From Halorubrum vacuolatum (GTDB lineage: Archaea; Halobacteriota; Halobacteria; Halobacteriales; Haloferacaceae), in the NCBI RefSeq assembly GCF_900188065.1, contig NZ_FZNQ01000001.1, forward strand, positions 248,001-312,000: a stretch of DNA of 64,000 bases. The letters run 5' to 3'. Below the pieces are notes generated by a model. The model was not told the origin of the DNA. It saw only the letters and a list, made by a program, of their open reading frames with translations, and did no database searches. The position numbers were made by a program, and so were the translations under genes. This document shows positions 34,978 to 43,579 of the stretch, in pieces. Within the stretch, counting starts at the first letter, position 1; every line of letters begins with the position of its first letter.

Positions 34978-35433
34978 TCACCCGGTTAACTCGCGTCGTG
35001 CGCGCCGTGCCCTGTCGGACATCTCCGCGTTGCCGTCGACGTCGGCGAGTGTCTCGACGGCGTCCAGCGACCGGACGGCGTCGTCGAGAAACGATCGGAC
35101 GTCGCCCGTATAGGCGTACACCATGTACTCGTCGGTCATCACGTCGACGATGGCGTCCGGGTTGAATCCCTGTGCGCGGAGTTCGAGAACGTACTGGATG
35201 AACTTCTCCTCGGGGCAGCCGCAGTAGGGGTTCGCCTGACAGTCGCAGTCGAGGAAGTCCTCCACAAAATCGAGGATCCGATCGCGGGTCGTGGAGTCGA
35301 GCTTTGCGAGCCCGTCGCCCGTAAACAACATGTCGAGCGTCGCGCCCGCGAAGGCACCCTTCGGGACGTTCGTCTCGAGTTGGGAGGAGAGCTGCCGGTG
35401 ATTTTTCACGTAGACCTTGTCGGTGAACGCCAC
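34978..35433 (-). CDS. Conserved haloarchaeal protein with Cys cluster
   Basis: A 151-residue acidic protein starting MAFTDKVYVKNHRQLSSQL. Residues 60-75 contain the dense motif CDCQANPYCGCPE, four cysteines in ten residues, suited to bind zinc or an iron-sulfur group. The rest is helical with LRAQGFNPDAIVDVM. The TATA element CTTTTATC, centred about 28 nt before the ATG, suggests leaderless expression. I recognise the sequence as widespread in haloarchaea but cannot name a function. Confidence 0.65.
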   Translation of the reverse strand: MAFTDKVYVKNHRQLSSQLETNVPKGAFAGATLDMLFTGDGLAKLDSTTRDRILDFVEDFLDCDCQANPYCGCPEEKFIQYVLELRAQGFNPDAIVDVMTDEYMVYAYTGDVRSFLDDAVRSLDAVETLADVDGNAEMSDRARRARRELTG

Positions 35434-35543
35434 GGTTATCCGAGATAGTCGAGCAGGAGATAAAAGGGACGTGATCGGTCCATCCCTTCCCCGGCCGGGA
35501 GTCGTAACCGTTATCTGTGAAAGCGGGGTACGTGACGATGCGT

Positions 35544-35617
35544 GTCCGGGTTAGGGTAGTGGACTATCCTTCAGCCTTGTGGAGGCTGAGACGCGGGTTC
35601 AATTCTCGCACCCGGAC
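35544..35617 (+). tRNA. tRNA-His (anticodon GTG)
   Basis: A 74-nt cloverleaf without intron. The anticodon stem CAGCC / GGCTG encloses the loop TTGTGGA, giving anticodon GTG. The acceptor stem pairs TCCGGGT with ACCCGGA, and an extra G at 35544 pairs with C at the discriminator position; this G-1:C73 pair is the identity mark of tRNA-His. The T arm contains GGTTCAATTC. The 3' CCA is not encoded. Its 3' half is repeated twice downstream. Confidence 0.95.
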
Positions 35618-35852
35618 CTCCTGGGGCGAACATCCTCGTGAGCCGCAGGTGTCGAAGGAAATTGAACCCAACCAGTCGCAGCGACCGAACGGAGTGAGGT
35701 CGACCGTCTGGTCACGGTTCAATTCTCGCACCCGGACCTTTTCACGACGACCAACGGGAGGAGTGGAAACGCCGGAAGGCGAGAATTGAGGCAGGGAGTG
35801 AAGCGAGCGTTGCAAGCGGAACGACCGAGGTTCAATTCTCGCACCCGGACCT
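35596..35852 (+). repeat. Three direct copies of the tRNA-His 3' end (attachment-site array)
   Basis: The 24-nt block that begins GGTTCAATTCTCGCACCC occurs at 35596-35619 (inside the tRNA), 35716-35739 and 35829-35852, all identical. Copies 1 and 3 also share about 50 nt of downstream sequence (CGTGAGCCGCAGGTGTCGAA and onward) with few differences. This is the pattern left when elements integrate at a tRNA 3' end and are later lost. No integrase gene is in the window. The 364 bp from the tRNA to the next gene hold nothing else convincing. Confidence 0.9.
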
Positions 35853-35981
35853 CCTGCGGCGAACAAGATCGTGAGCCGCAGGTGTCGAAGGAAATCGAAC
35901 GCCCGGGATGATACCCCCTCCTGAAGGCTACGGATACGCCGGAGCCGTCGACTATTTCATTTCGGCGCGTGAGCGACCCAC

Positions 35982-36575
35982 ATGGCACGAATCGACCCCG
36001 TCGATCCGATCGATCTGCCGGCAGAAAAACGCGACCTGCTCGATACGCTCTCGGAGAAAACGTCCGACGAGGATACCGTCGATCATCCGCTGGAGGGCGG
36101 AACGTTGAACGTCTATCGGACGCTCGGGCGGAACCTCGGCGTCCTCGAGGGCTTTCGAGCCTACGGAAGCGTCGTCTGGAACGAAAGCGGCCTCACACCG
36201 CACGAACGCGAAACCGTCATCCTCGCCACGTCGTATCATGCCGGCTCGGCGTACGAGTGGCACCAGCACGTCCGTGTCGCGCTCGATGAAGGAATGAGCC
36301 CCGAACACATCCTCGCGATCGCCAGTGAGGAAAGCGACCGGCTGGACGAGCCGTTTGCCGCGCTCGTCGCGTACGTCGAGGCGTTCGTCGACGACGACGT
36401 CGATGACGCGATCCATGCCCGATTAGCCGGTCACTACGACGAGGAAACGATCGTCGGGATCTGTGCCCTCACGGGCTGTTATCTCGGCCTCGCTCGGCTG
36501 TTGAGCTCGCTCGATGTCGAGACCGAGTCCGAGTTCGTCGGGTGGAAGCTGGAGCGGTTGGAACTGGACCGCTAG
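35982..36575 (+). CDS. Carboxymuconolactone decarboxylase family (AhpD-like) protein
   Basis: A 197-residue all-helical protein. The core motif GLTPHERETVILATSYHAGSAYEWHQH matches the CMD/AhpD fold, with conserved Glu and His residues. The CxxC of true AhpD peroxidases is absent, so a decarboxylase-like or other role is more likely. It is the first gene after the tRNA-His attachment array, though its base use is like its neighbours. Confidence 0.8.
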   Translation: MARIDPVDPIDLPAEKRDLLDTLSEKTSDEDTVDHPLEGGTLNVYRTLGRNLGVLEGFRAYGSVVWNESGLTPHERETVILATSYHAGSAYEWHQHVRVALDEGMSPEHILAIASEESDRLDEPFAALVAYVEAFVDDDVDDAIHARLAGHYDEETIVGICALTGCYLGLARLLSSLDVETESEFVGWKLERLELDR

Positions 36576-36601
36576 CGCGGCAGAACACGGCGAGGCGGCG
36601 C

Positions 36602-36784
36602 TTACCGGTCGTCCTGCGGACTCGTGACGAGGAACGTTCGGCCACCGCGACGTTCGAGATGTACCTCGCTGCCGGCGACACGGTTCACACGGGCGCGGTC
36701 GGCGATCCGATCGGCACGGCAGTTCGTGACGTCGACGCGCGTCAGTGAGGCGTATCGGGGGCTCGCTTGGCTTTGCATGCTCAT
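36602..36784 (-). CDS. Possible small protein, 60 residues
   Basis: A 60-residue basic frame with C-terminal VHLERRGGRTFLVTSPQDDR, which has beta-strand character typical of real small haloarchaeal proteins. A TATA-like CTTATAGG on this strand lies about 30 nt before the ATG, fitting a leaderless message. The opposite strand has less coding character. No family is recognised, and the whole 36576-36889 gap would otherwise be empty. Confidence 0.4.
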   Translation of the reverse strand: MSMQSQASPRYASLTRVDVTNCRADRIADRARVNRVAGSEVHLERRGGRTFLVTSPQDDR

Positions 36785-36889
36785 GACCGTAGATCGGATC
36801 GCACAGCACCTATAAGCGAGCCATGCGCGGAGTGAAAGTGAAAGTGGACGGGAGGATGACGGAACCGGGCGGCGACGATCGCCTGTGTC

Positions 36890-37189
36890 TTATCGTCGGA
36901 GCTCGGCTTCGTCGTCGCCCTCGATGAACCGGACCGTGAAGTAGTCGTATCCGCCATAGGCGACGTCGAGCGCGCCCATCCACCAGTTCCACCGCTCTGG
37001 GAGCGAGGAGTCGTCCGGCGCATCCGAGAGGTGGCGGATGATATCGGGGACGGTCAGCGCGTGCCCGCGGTCACGGGAGGGATTTCCCGAGTCGGCGAGG
37101 TCCCGGGCCGACCGGACGATCGCCCGGCGCTCGGCCGCGGTGCCGCCGAACTCCGCCGCCAGCGCGGCGTCGAGACGTTTCGGGTCCAT
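36890..37189 (-). CDS. Conserved hypothetical protein, 99 residues
   Basis: A 99-residue soluble protein starting MDPKRLDAALAAEFGGT, with an N-terminal helical half (ERRAIVRSARDLADSG), a DIIRHLSD helix, the Trp-rich motif ERWNWWMGALDVAYGGYDYF and an acidic end. The composition and length fit a real haloarchaeal gene, but no domain is recognised. It stands alone between two minus-strand genes. Confidence 0.6.
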   Translation of the reverse strand: MDPKRLDAALAAEFGGTAAERRAIVRSARDLADSGNPSRDRGHALTVPDIIRHLSDAPDDSSLPERWNWWMGALDVAYGGYDYFTVRFIEGDDEAELRR

Positions 37190-37266
37190 ACCCCGGCTAA
37201 GTGGTCGGGCTATTTGAGTCGTGCGGTGGTGTCACACACCGTCTCGCACCGCCGCTCGCCACGCGT

Positions 37267-38226
37267 TTATAACCGCGCGGCCAGCGCGAAAAAGACGAGG
37301 CTCATCGGCGATGCGAGGACCGCTAACGCCCAGCCGCCGCTCTCGCCGGTCGCGAGCGCGATGGCGAGCCCGACGACGAGGGTGCTGGCTCCGACGAGCG
37401 CAAGGACGACCCGTTCCGGGACGCTCGCGCGGTCGGGGCCGTCGCTTCGCGCCAGCGCGCTTTTAAGCGCTCCCTCGACCATGTCGGCTCGATCCGTCGG
37501 GACGAACAGCCACGGCGTCGACCGGTACCACTCGTTGCCGCGGAACGCCAACAGGAACACCGTCGTCCACGGCAGGTCGATCCGCCGCGTCCGCACCACC
37601 GCATCGAGGTCCTCGGTCCGTGTACGGTCAGTCTTGACGTTCCGACGTTCGACCGTCCGATCGGCCGGATCGAGCCGGTACGTTGCGCCCCTGAAACCGG
37701 CCATCGCCGGGGCGAAGAGGATCAGCGGAAACAACAGCCAAAGGCTCCCCGTGAGCCACGGGAGACCGGCCAACCAGATGCCGAGGAGGGCCCCTGCACC
37801 CGCAAGCGTCCATCCCGGCCGCAGGTTTCGCGTGACCTGCTTGGGAGCGTAGCCGAACTCGGCGATCAGGCGACGCCGTTTCTCCGAGGAGGCGCGGTCG
37901 GCAACGATGAGGAGGTAGATGAGCGAAAACGGGCCGCCGATCAGGAACAGGATGAGCAGCGCCCATTCGGCCCCAAACGTGAGCGACCCGGACCCGAGCG
38001 CGGGAACGAAGGCACCGACTGCGAGCCCAAGCACGGCCAGCAGCCCGAACAGGACGGTGAGCGCCATGCCCGTGATCAGCGAACGGATCCGATCGTATCG
38101 AACCGGCCCCCACTCGATGGCGGCGCCCGGCCCGTCGGCCGCCCGTGTGGCTTCGGCCGACGTCGTGACCGACTCGGTCATTGCTGTAACGGGTTCGGTC
38201 GTAGCCGATTCGGTCTCGGAGGGCAT
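37267..38226 (-). CDS. Multi-pass membrane protein, uncharacterised
   Basis: A 319-residue protein with an acidic Thr/Ser-rich N-terminal 40 residues, then about six hydrophobic helices arranged as pairs (near 55-75, 85-108, 140-155, 160-175 and two at the end), and a soluble middle part rich in Arg (DPADRTVERRNVKTDRTRTEDLDAVVRTRRIDL) resembling a PH-like DUF of membrane proteins. The Met at 38226 is preferred because a TATA-like GTTATG lies about 26 nt upstream. No function is known. Confidence 0.65.
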   Translation of the reverse strand: MPSETESATTEPVTAMTESVTTSAEATRAADGPGAAIEWGPVRYDRIRSLITGMALTVLFGLLAVLGLAVGAFVPALGSGSLTFGAEWALLILFLIGGPFSLIYLLIVADRASSEKRRRLIAEFGYAPKQVTRNLRPGWTLAGAGALLGIWLAGLPWLTGSLWLLFPLILFAPAMAGFRGATYRLDPADRTVERRNVKTDRTRTEDLDAVVRTRRIDLPWTTVFLLAFRGNEWYRSTPWLFVPTDRADMVEGALKSALARSDGPDRASVPERVVLALVGASTLVVGLAIALATGESGGWALAVLASPMSLVFFALAARL

Positions 38227-38310
38227 TAACGGCGGTACGCTGGCTGGAGGCATAACTTGTGGGCCGAATTCGATGGGCCACGCCGGCCAGCCAAAGCGGA
38301 TTCCCCAGCC

Positions 38311-38994
38311 TTAATTGTCCGTCGCTTCGGGCTCGCTTAGGGACGCCGTGGTGTCCTCGACGGTCGGCTCGAACGATCCGTAATGAACGACCTCCGAGAC
38401 CGGCCGTCGGAACTTCCGCGGGAGCCGTTCCGCCTCGGCGTCCTCGTCGGGATAGCCCATCGTCAACAGCATGATCGGGACGTATCCGGCCGGCACCTCG
38501 AACGTCTCACACAGCGCCTCGGCGTCGAACCCGCCCATCGGGCAGGTGGCGACTCCCCGATCGCGTGCGGCGAGCATCAGCCCCATCGCCGCGAGCGACG
38601 TCGACGTCACGCTCCACCGGTGTCGCTCCGCCTCGGGGAGCTCCCGCATCCCGACGATCGACTCGCGGGTTCGCTCGGCGGCGGCCTCGTCGCGGTAGCC
38701 CTTTTCGATCTGATCCGCAAGGACCCGGTCGACGTGGGCGGCCGGATCGAGCGACCCGAGGACGGCGATCGCGACCGGCGCATCGGTCACGTGCGGCTGT
38801 CCGTAGGCGACCTCCTGAAGGCGCTCGCGGTCCTCGTCGTCGGTGAAGACGAGGAACTCCCACGGCTGGAGGTTATAACTGGAGGGCATGAGCGTCGCGT
38901 CGGCGACGATGGCCTCGATCGTTTCCCGATCCAGCCGTGCATCCGTGTAGGATCGGACGGAACGGCGAGCCTCGATCACCTCTGTGAACTCCAT
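38311..38994 (-). CDS. Nitroreductase family protein
   Basis: A 227-residue FMN-dependent oxidoreductase fold. The FMN phosphate-binding motif RRSVRSYTD opens the protein, PSSYNLQPWEFLVF is the second FMN contact, and ATCPMGGFDAEAL with GYVPIMLLTMGYPDE closes it. The start MEFTEVIEARRS at 38994 is the family norm. Substrates of such proteins vary widely (nitro-aromatics, quinones, flavins) and cannot be set here. The last 30 residues are an acidic extension. Confidence 0.85.
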   Translation of the reverse strand: MEFTEVIEARRSVRSYTDARLDRETIEAIVADATLMPSSYNLQPWEFLVFTDDEDRERLQEVAYGQPHVTDAPVAIAVLGSLDPAAHVDRVLADQIEKGYRDEAAAERTRESIVGMRELPEAERHRWSVTSTSLAAMGLMLAARDRGVATCPMGGFDAEALCETFEVPAGYVPIMLLTMGYPDEDAEAERLPRKFRRPVSEVVHYGSFEPTVEDTTASLSEPEATDN

Positions 38995-39078
38995 CGATCC
39001 ATCGGTCGGGCTCCAGCGTGATGAATCGATCCACATCCGTTTCGGCCGTCGCCTATTCGCCCGCTCAATGACCCGTAG

Positions 39079-39576
39079 TCACCGAACCACCGTCACCGGT
39101 ATCTCCGCGCGTCTGACGACGCCCTCGGCGACGCTGCCGAGGAACACCCGGGAGAGGCCCGTCCGTCCGCGGCTCGCGAGCACGACGTGATCGAACGGGA
39201 CGTCCTCGCCCGAGCCGACCGCGTCCGCTGTATCCGTGCCGTCCCCGGTATCCGCCCCCGTCGACTCGATCGGCTCGCTGCCGTGGGCGACGTTGAGGAT
39301 CATGCGCGTCGGGCGGCCCACTTCAAGACGCGTCTCCACGTCGCGGTCGAGCGCCGCCGCCGCCCGATCGAGGACGCGCTCGCCGCGGGCGCGTGCGCTC
39401 TCATACCACTGTTCGACCGCGCCGGGGAAGCCACCCTCCGCGCCCGTCGAGGACTCCGCCGGGTTGATCACGTGGAGCAGCGTCACCGACGCCGCCGGCC
39501 ATTCCGCCGCCGCGAACCGGGCCGCCTCGATCGCCGCATCCGAGCCGTCGACCGCGACGAGAATTCGTTTGCCCAT
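39079..39576 (-). CDS. Universal stress protein UspA family
   Basis: A 165-residue Usp domain. The first strand KRILVAVDGSDAAIEAARFA and the nucleotide loop ASRGRTGLSRVFLGSVAEGVVRRAEIPVTVV, a full G-2X-G-9X-G(S) ATP motif, are intact, so it probably binds ATP. A Gly/Ser/Thr/Asp-rich insertion (about residues 108-135) interrupts the fold before that loop. It follows the nitroreductase gene on the same strand with an 84-bp gap. Confidence 0.86.
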   Translation of the reverse strand: MGKRILVAVDGSDAAIEAARFAAAEWPAASVTLLHVINPAESSTGAEGGFPGAVEQWYESARARGERVLDRAAAALDRDVETRLEVGRPTRMILNVAHGSEPIESTGADTGDGTDTADAVGSGEDVPFDHVVLASRGRTGLSRVFLGSVAEGVVRRAEIPVTVVR

Positions 39577-39664
39577 GGTTCACCTCCTCGATAGTGGGAT
39601 AAAAAGATCGGTTCCGCGGGGAACGACGCCGGCGCTCGTGACGCACGAGCCCTGGCTCACGTGC

Positions 39665-41563
39665 TCACTCGTGCCGGGTCACACAGGTCGAAAGGCCGGT
39701 TAGCTCGACTGGCTCGGAGTTATCCGGCGAGTAGACCACCATCTGTCCCTTCTCCATGTACGGCACTTTCCCGGCGAGCGTCGACGGGATGTTGACGCTT
39801 TTGATGGCGTCCTCGTCGCCGAGGTTCAAGACGACCTTCGTGTTGATCTGTTTGAAGACGGACTCCGCGACGTCCTGTGGGTCCTGCGTGATGAGAAAGA
39901 GCCCGAGCCGCTCCTTACGGCCCTGTTTGGCCGCCTCGGTGAACTTTCCGACGACCCGCTCCGCCTGCACGTTGTCGGCGTCCGCGAGGAAGTTGTGCGC
40001 CTCGTCCATCCCGATGAGCAACGGCGTCCGTTTGATCCGCTCGCTGGTGGGGTCATTGGAGAGTTTATCGTCGATGAGCAGCGCCGCCACCGCGAGGACG
40101 ACGATCTCCTTCTGTCGGGAGGTCGGGAGGTGATAGGTCGGGATCACGGTGAGCCCTCCGGGCCTGACGAGGGTGTGATCGAGGTCGGTGATCGGCGTCG
40201 CGTCGGCGTCGAAGACACCCGAGGGAACCGCCCGAACCCGCCGTTTCACCGCGTCGAAGGTCGCCTCGTGGACGCGGCCGGTCTCGTCGAGCTCCTCCTT
40301 TAACGCGGGGTCATCGAGATACGAGAGGAACTGCCGATATGTCCCGGAATCGCCGTAATCGCGGAAGAACCGGTTGAGAAGCGTGAGCAGGGCCGGATAC
40401 TGGTTGTCGTTCAGCCCCGAGCCGGCGACGAGCCACGGCAGCTCCTTCGTGAGCGAGAACGGGATCGTGAACTCGACCTGTTCGGCCCGATGCCCTTCGC
40501 CGGGATAGCTCGCGTCGACAACCCGGGGGACGAGCGCGACGGTGTCGTCGTGGCCGCCATAGGCGATCCCTTCACGCTCCAGCCGGCGGGCGGTCTCGGC
40601 GTCGAGCGCGGGGTTGTCGTCGTGCATCTGGGCGTACTCGTCCTGGGGGTCGAACTGGACCACCGCCATTCGTGCCTCGCGACCGTCGTCCATCGGATAG
40701 GTCCGGTCGGGATCGAGGTACTGTCTGAGGACGTTCTTCGAGGCGTGGGTCTTTCCGGAGCCGGTGCCGCCGGCGACGAGCGTGTGTCTGAACGCGAGCG
40801 GGTCGCCGTCGCCGTAGTCGTCCTTGACGCGATAATCCACCGTCGGCGGCTTCGCGGCCGTACGGACGACCTCCCCGCCGACGGAGAGGTGCCCGAGGAA
40901 GACGCCCTCCTCGGGGATCTTGAGCCCCGTCTTTATTTCGCGGGCATCCGCCGCCTCCTCGACGAGCGCGCCCGGTTTCGGGACGCGATCGGTCATCCGT
41001 CGACTGAGGTCCTCGCCGACCCCGTAGACGATGGACATCGGTTCCAGTTCGGCCATGAACTTGTAGTCGCGCTCGGAGAAGTCGTTTCGGCGCATCCGGC
41101 GGCGCGCGTGGATCTCCGTCGCGTCGTCCGATCGGAACTCCTGGGCGTACTCCAATCCCGTGATCCGACAGAAGAGCCGTTCGCCGTCGGGATAGGGGAC
41201 GACGAGATACTTCCCGAGCCTGACTGACTCCCGGTTATCGGTCGTGACGAACGCCTGCAGCGTCGTCTCCTCCGCCTCCTCGGCGACACGGAGCCCCCGT
41301 GAGACCGACAACACGCCGAGCCCGGAATCCTCGCCCACCGGTTCCGCCTCGTACTCGGCGAACGCGCCGCCCGCACCCGTGTCCGCGTCGTGGCCCCCGA
41401 CGTCGCTCCCAGCCCCGGCGGCATCCGACTCCACGACGTCGCCGGCGGGCCCGTCCACGTCGGCGTCCCCGTCAACACCGGCGGCGTCCCCGTCAACACC
41501 GGCGGCATCCTCGTCCGCATCATCTCCGTCGCCGACGAAATCCGTGAAGTCCTCAAGGGTCAT
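39665..41563 (-). CDS. herA: HerA-type DNA-translocating ATPase
   Basis: A 632-residue protein. A disordered acidic N-terminus (1-85) includes a 21-bp DNA duplication (GDAAGVD twice). A HAS-barrel-like beta domain follows, then the RecA-like motor with Walker A AGGTGSGKTHASK near residue 263, VVQFDPQDEY, Walker B LLIGMDEAHNFL and the arginine-finger region TQDPQDVAESVFKQINTKVVLNL. HerA normally works with NurA in end resection beside Mre11-Rad50, but none of these is in the window. The neighbours give no functional hint. Confidence 0.87.
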   Translation of the reverse strand: MTLEDFTDFVGDGDDADEDAAGVDGDAAGVDGDADVDGPAGDVVESDAAGAGSDVGGHDADTGAGGAFAEYEAEPVGEDSGLGVLSVSRGLRVAEEAEETTLQAFVTTDNRESVRLGKYLVVPYPDGERLFCRITGLEYAQEFRSDDATEIHARRRMRRNDFSERDYKFMAELEPMSIVYGVGEDLSRRMTDRVPKPGALVEEAADAREIKTGLKIPEEGVFLGHLSVGGEVVRTAAKPPTVDYRVKDDYGDGDPLAFRHTLVAGGTGSGKTHASKNVLRQYLDPDRTYPMDDGREARMAVVQFDPQDEYAQMHDDNPALDAETARRLEREGIAYGGHDDTVALVPRVVDASYPGEGHRAEQVEFTIPFSLTKELPWLVAGSGLNDNQYPALLTLLNRFFRDYGDSGTYRQFLSYLDDPALKEELDETGRVHEATFDAVKRRVRAVPSGVFDADATPITDLDHTLVRPGGLTVIPTYHLPTSRQKEIVVLAVAALLIDDKLSNDPTSERIKRTPLLIGMDEAHNFLADADNVQAERVVGKFTEAAKQGRKERLGLFLITQDPQDVAESVFKQINTKVVLNLGDEDAIKSVNIPSTLAGKVPYMEKGQMVVYSPDNSEPVELTGLSTCVTRHE

Positions 41564-41754
41564 GTCCCATTCACCGGGCGCGAGGTGGAAAGCGGTTTCC
41601 CCACGACGGGTCGGGGACCGGTGTGCGGAACGGTCGACGCGACACGACGGAGTATATACCGGACCGGACGGCCGACACGCCAGCGGCGTCGTCGATACCC
41701 GATCGAACGGCCGACCATGGGTCCCTTTTTAGGCCGCGGACGCCTACCGTTTCT

Positions 41755-42090
41755 ATGATACTCGTTCGCGGCAGCGGCGGGGGGACGGACCTCACCGGCA
41801 CGGTCTTTGAGCGCGGCGAGGAGCCACCCACTTATAAGGGTGCGCCGAACGAGGACGCCCCGTACGTCTGGGTCTGTGACGCCTTTTATCAGGTCGAAAG
41901 CGGCGGATCGGCGCTGCGCGTGAACGGCTCGGAGATCCGGGTCGCCTTCGAGGAGCCGATGCCACGCGGGTTCGACACTCGCGATCAGGCCCTGAAGGCG
42001 GCGAAAGAACATGTTCGCACACAGTTCGCACGGATCGGCGTCAACCCCGACGACGTGGTCATCGAAGTCACGCGAGCCGACCCCGTTTGA
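41755..42090 (+). CDS. Conserved haloarchaeal protein (tentatively DUF7113)
   Basis: A 111-residue acidic protein starting MILVRGSGGGTDLTGTVFERGE. It contains APYVWVCDAFYQVESGG and a C-terminal helix-strand segment FDTRDQALKAAKEHVRTQFARIGV. The pattern is typical of a haloarchaeal family I recall as DUF7113; the name is from memory. The ATG at 41755 is chosen since the 44 upstream codons look like promoter DNA with a TATA-like TTTTTAGG 27 nt before it. It is divergent from herA. Confidence 0.65.
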   Translation: MILVRGSGGGTDLTGTVFERGEEPPTYKGAPNEDAPYVWVCDAFYQVESGGSALRVNGSEIRVAFEEPMPRGFDTRDQALKAAKEHVRTQFARIGVNPDDVVIEVTRADPV

Positions 42091-42179
42091 AGGGAAACAA
42101 CCATCCACCGACCGCGACGCGTCCGAGTCGAAACGACCGCTTCCCACAGTCCCTTTTGAGTGCGGTTCGTCGTGTCCGT

Positions 42180-43538
42180 ATGGCCCAGCTACCGGACCGC
42201 GTGATCGGGAACGCACGGACGAGCGATTTCGGATGGGAGCTGTTGACCGACCTGACCGACATCGGGGATCGCATGGCCGGATCGGCGGGCGAGCGGCGCG
42301 GCGCGGAACGGGTCGTCGAGGCGTTCGAGGCCGCCGGACTCCGAAACGCCGGTCTGGACGAGTTCGACATTCCCGGCTGGTGGCGCGGGGACGCGTCGCT
42401 CGCGCTTTCCGGCCCGGTATCGCGGCGACACGAGGGGAGCCACGAGGTGATCGGGCTCCCGGGTACCCCGGCGGGCACGGTGACCGCGCCGCTCGTCGAC
42501 GTCGGCGACGGCACCCCCGCCGAGTTCGAGGAAGCGGGCGACCGATTGGAGGGCGCCGTCGTCATGGCCTCCTCGCGAACGCCATCGGATCACGGCCGCT
42601 GGATCCATCGGATGGAGAAGTACGTGGGCGCGGTCGAGGCCGGCGCGGTCGGGTTTATATTCAGCAATCACGTCGAGGGATCGCTCCCGGCAACCGGCGA
42701 GATCGGCTATCACGAGCGGCCGGGGCCGATCCCGGCCGTCGGGATCAGCAGCGAGGTCGGCGCACGGCTCGCACGACTTGCCGAACGGGACGGTGGGGGC
42801 GACCCACCCGAGGTGACGATCGACGTCGACTGCCGGAACGAGCCGACGACCTCGGTGAACGCCGTCGCGGACGTCGGGCCCGACACCGCGGAGGCGATCT
42901 GGATCACGGCCCACGTGGACGCGCACGACGTGAGCGACGGCGCGAACGACAACGGAGCCGGAAGCGCGCTCGTCGCCGAGGTCGGTCGCCTCCTCGCGCA
43001 GGTCGAAGCCGACCTGGAGCGCCGGGTGCATCTCGTGACGTTCGGCGCGGAGGAGATCGGCCTGTGGGGCGCGTATCACGCGGCGGAGACGACGCCACAC
43101 GAGGAGATCGCCTGCGTGATCAACCTCGACGGCGCGTGCAGCTCGCGAAACCTCCGCGTCGGGACGAACGGGTTCGAGACCCTCGGGGAGCTCTTCGAGT
43201 CGGTCACGGCGGACCTCGACGCACCGCTTTCGACCGCGGATGGGATCTCTCCGCACGGCGACCAGTGGGCCTTCGTACAGGAGGGAATCCCCGCCGTGAT
43301 GGCCGCAACGACGTCGGAGGCGTCAGGACGGGGCTGGGGACACACCCACGCCGACACGCTGGATAAACTCGATCCCCGGGACCTCCGCGAGGTCGCTATC
43401 CTCATCGCCGAGGCGACCTATCGGCTCGCGAGCGAGGATCGCCGGATCCCGCATCGATCCCGCGAGGAGACCAGAGACATGATCGACGAGGGCTACGTTC
43501 GCGAGTTGAAAACTGGCGGTCGGTGGCCATACGAGTGA
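42180..43538 (+). CDS. M28 family metallopeptidase with PA-like insert
   Basis: A 452-residue zinc aminopeptidase-type protein. The metal ligands are visible: His and Asp in ITAHVDAHDVSDGANDNGAG, Glu-Glu in FGAEEIGLWG, Asp in NLDGA and His in GWGHTHADTLDKL. A protease-associated domain sits between the N-terminal cap and the catalytic core (about 120-235, with FIFSNHVEGSLP). There is no signal peptide, so it likely acts inside the cell. The ATG at 42180 is supported by MAQLPDRVIG. Confidence 0.88.
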   Translation: MAQLPDRVIGNARTSDFGWELLTDLTDIGDRMAGSAGERRGAERVVEAFEAAGLRNAGLDEFDIPGWWRGDASLALSGPVSRRHEGSHEVIGLPGTPAGTVTAPLVDVGDGTPAEFEEAGDRLEGAVVMASSRTPSDHGRWIHRMEKYVGAVEAGAVGFIFSNHVEGSLPATGEIGYHERPGPIPAVGISSEVGARLARLAERDGGGDPPEVTIDVDCRNEPTTSVNAVADVGPDTAEAIWITAHVDAHDVSDGANDNGAGSALVAEVGRLLAQVEADLERRVHLVTFGAEEIGLWGAYHAAETTPHEEIACVINLDGACSSRNLRVGTNGFETLGELFESVTADLDAPLSTADGISPHGDQWAFVQEGIPAVMAATTSEASGRGWGHTHADTLDKLDPRDLREVAILIAEATYRLASEDRRIPHRSREETRDMIDEGYVRELKTGGRWPYE

Positions 43539-43579
43539 ACACGCCGCTATACGATCTCTCGCGGTGAGCGCTCCGTCGC

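Noticed and set aside
35618-35981. Additional tRNA genes downstream of tRNA-His
   Set aside because: Copies 2 and 3 hold only the T arm and acceptor 3' strand; no D arm, anticodon arm or 5' acceptor strand is present.
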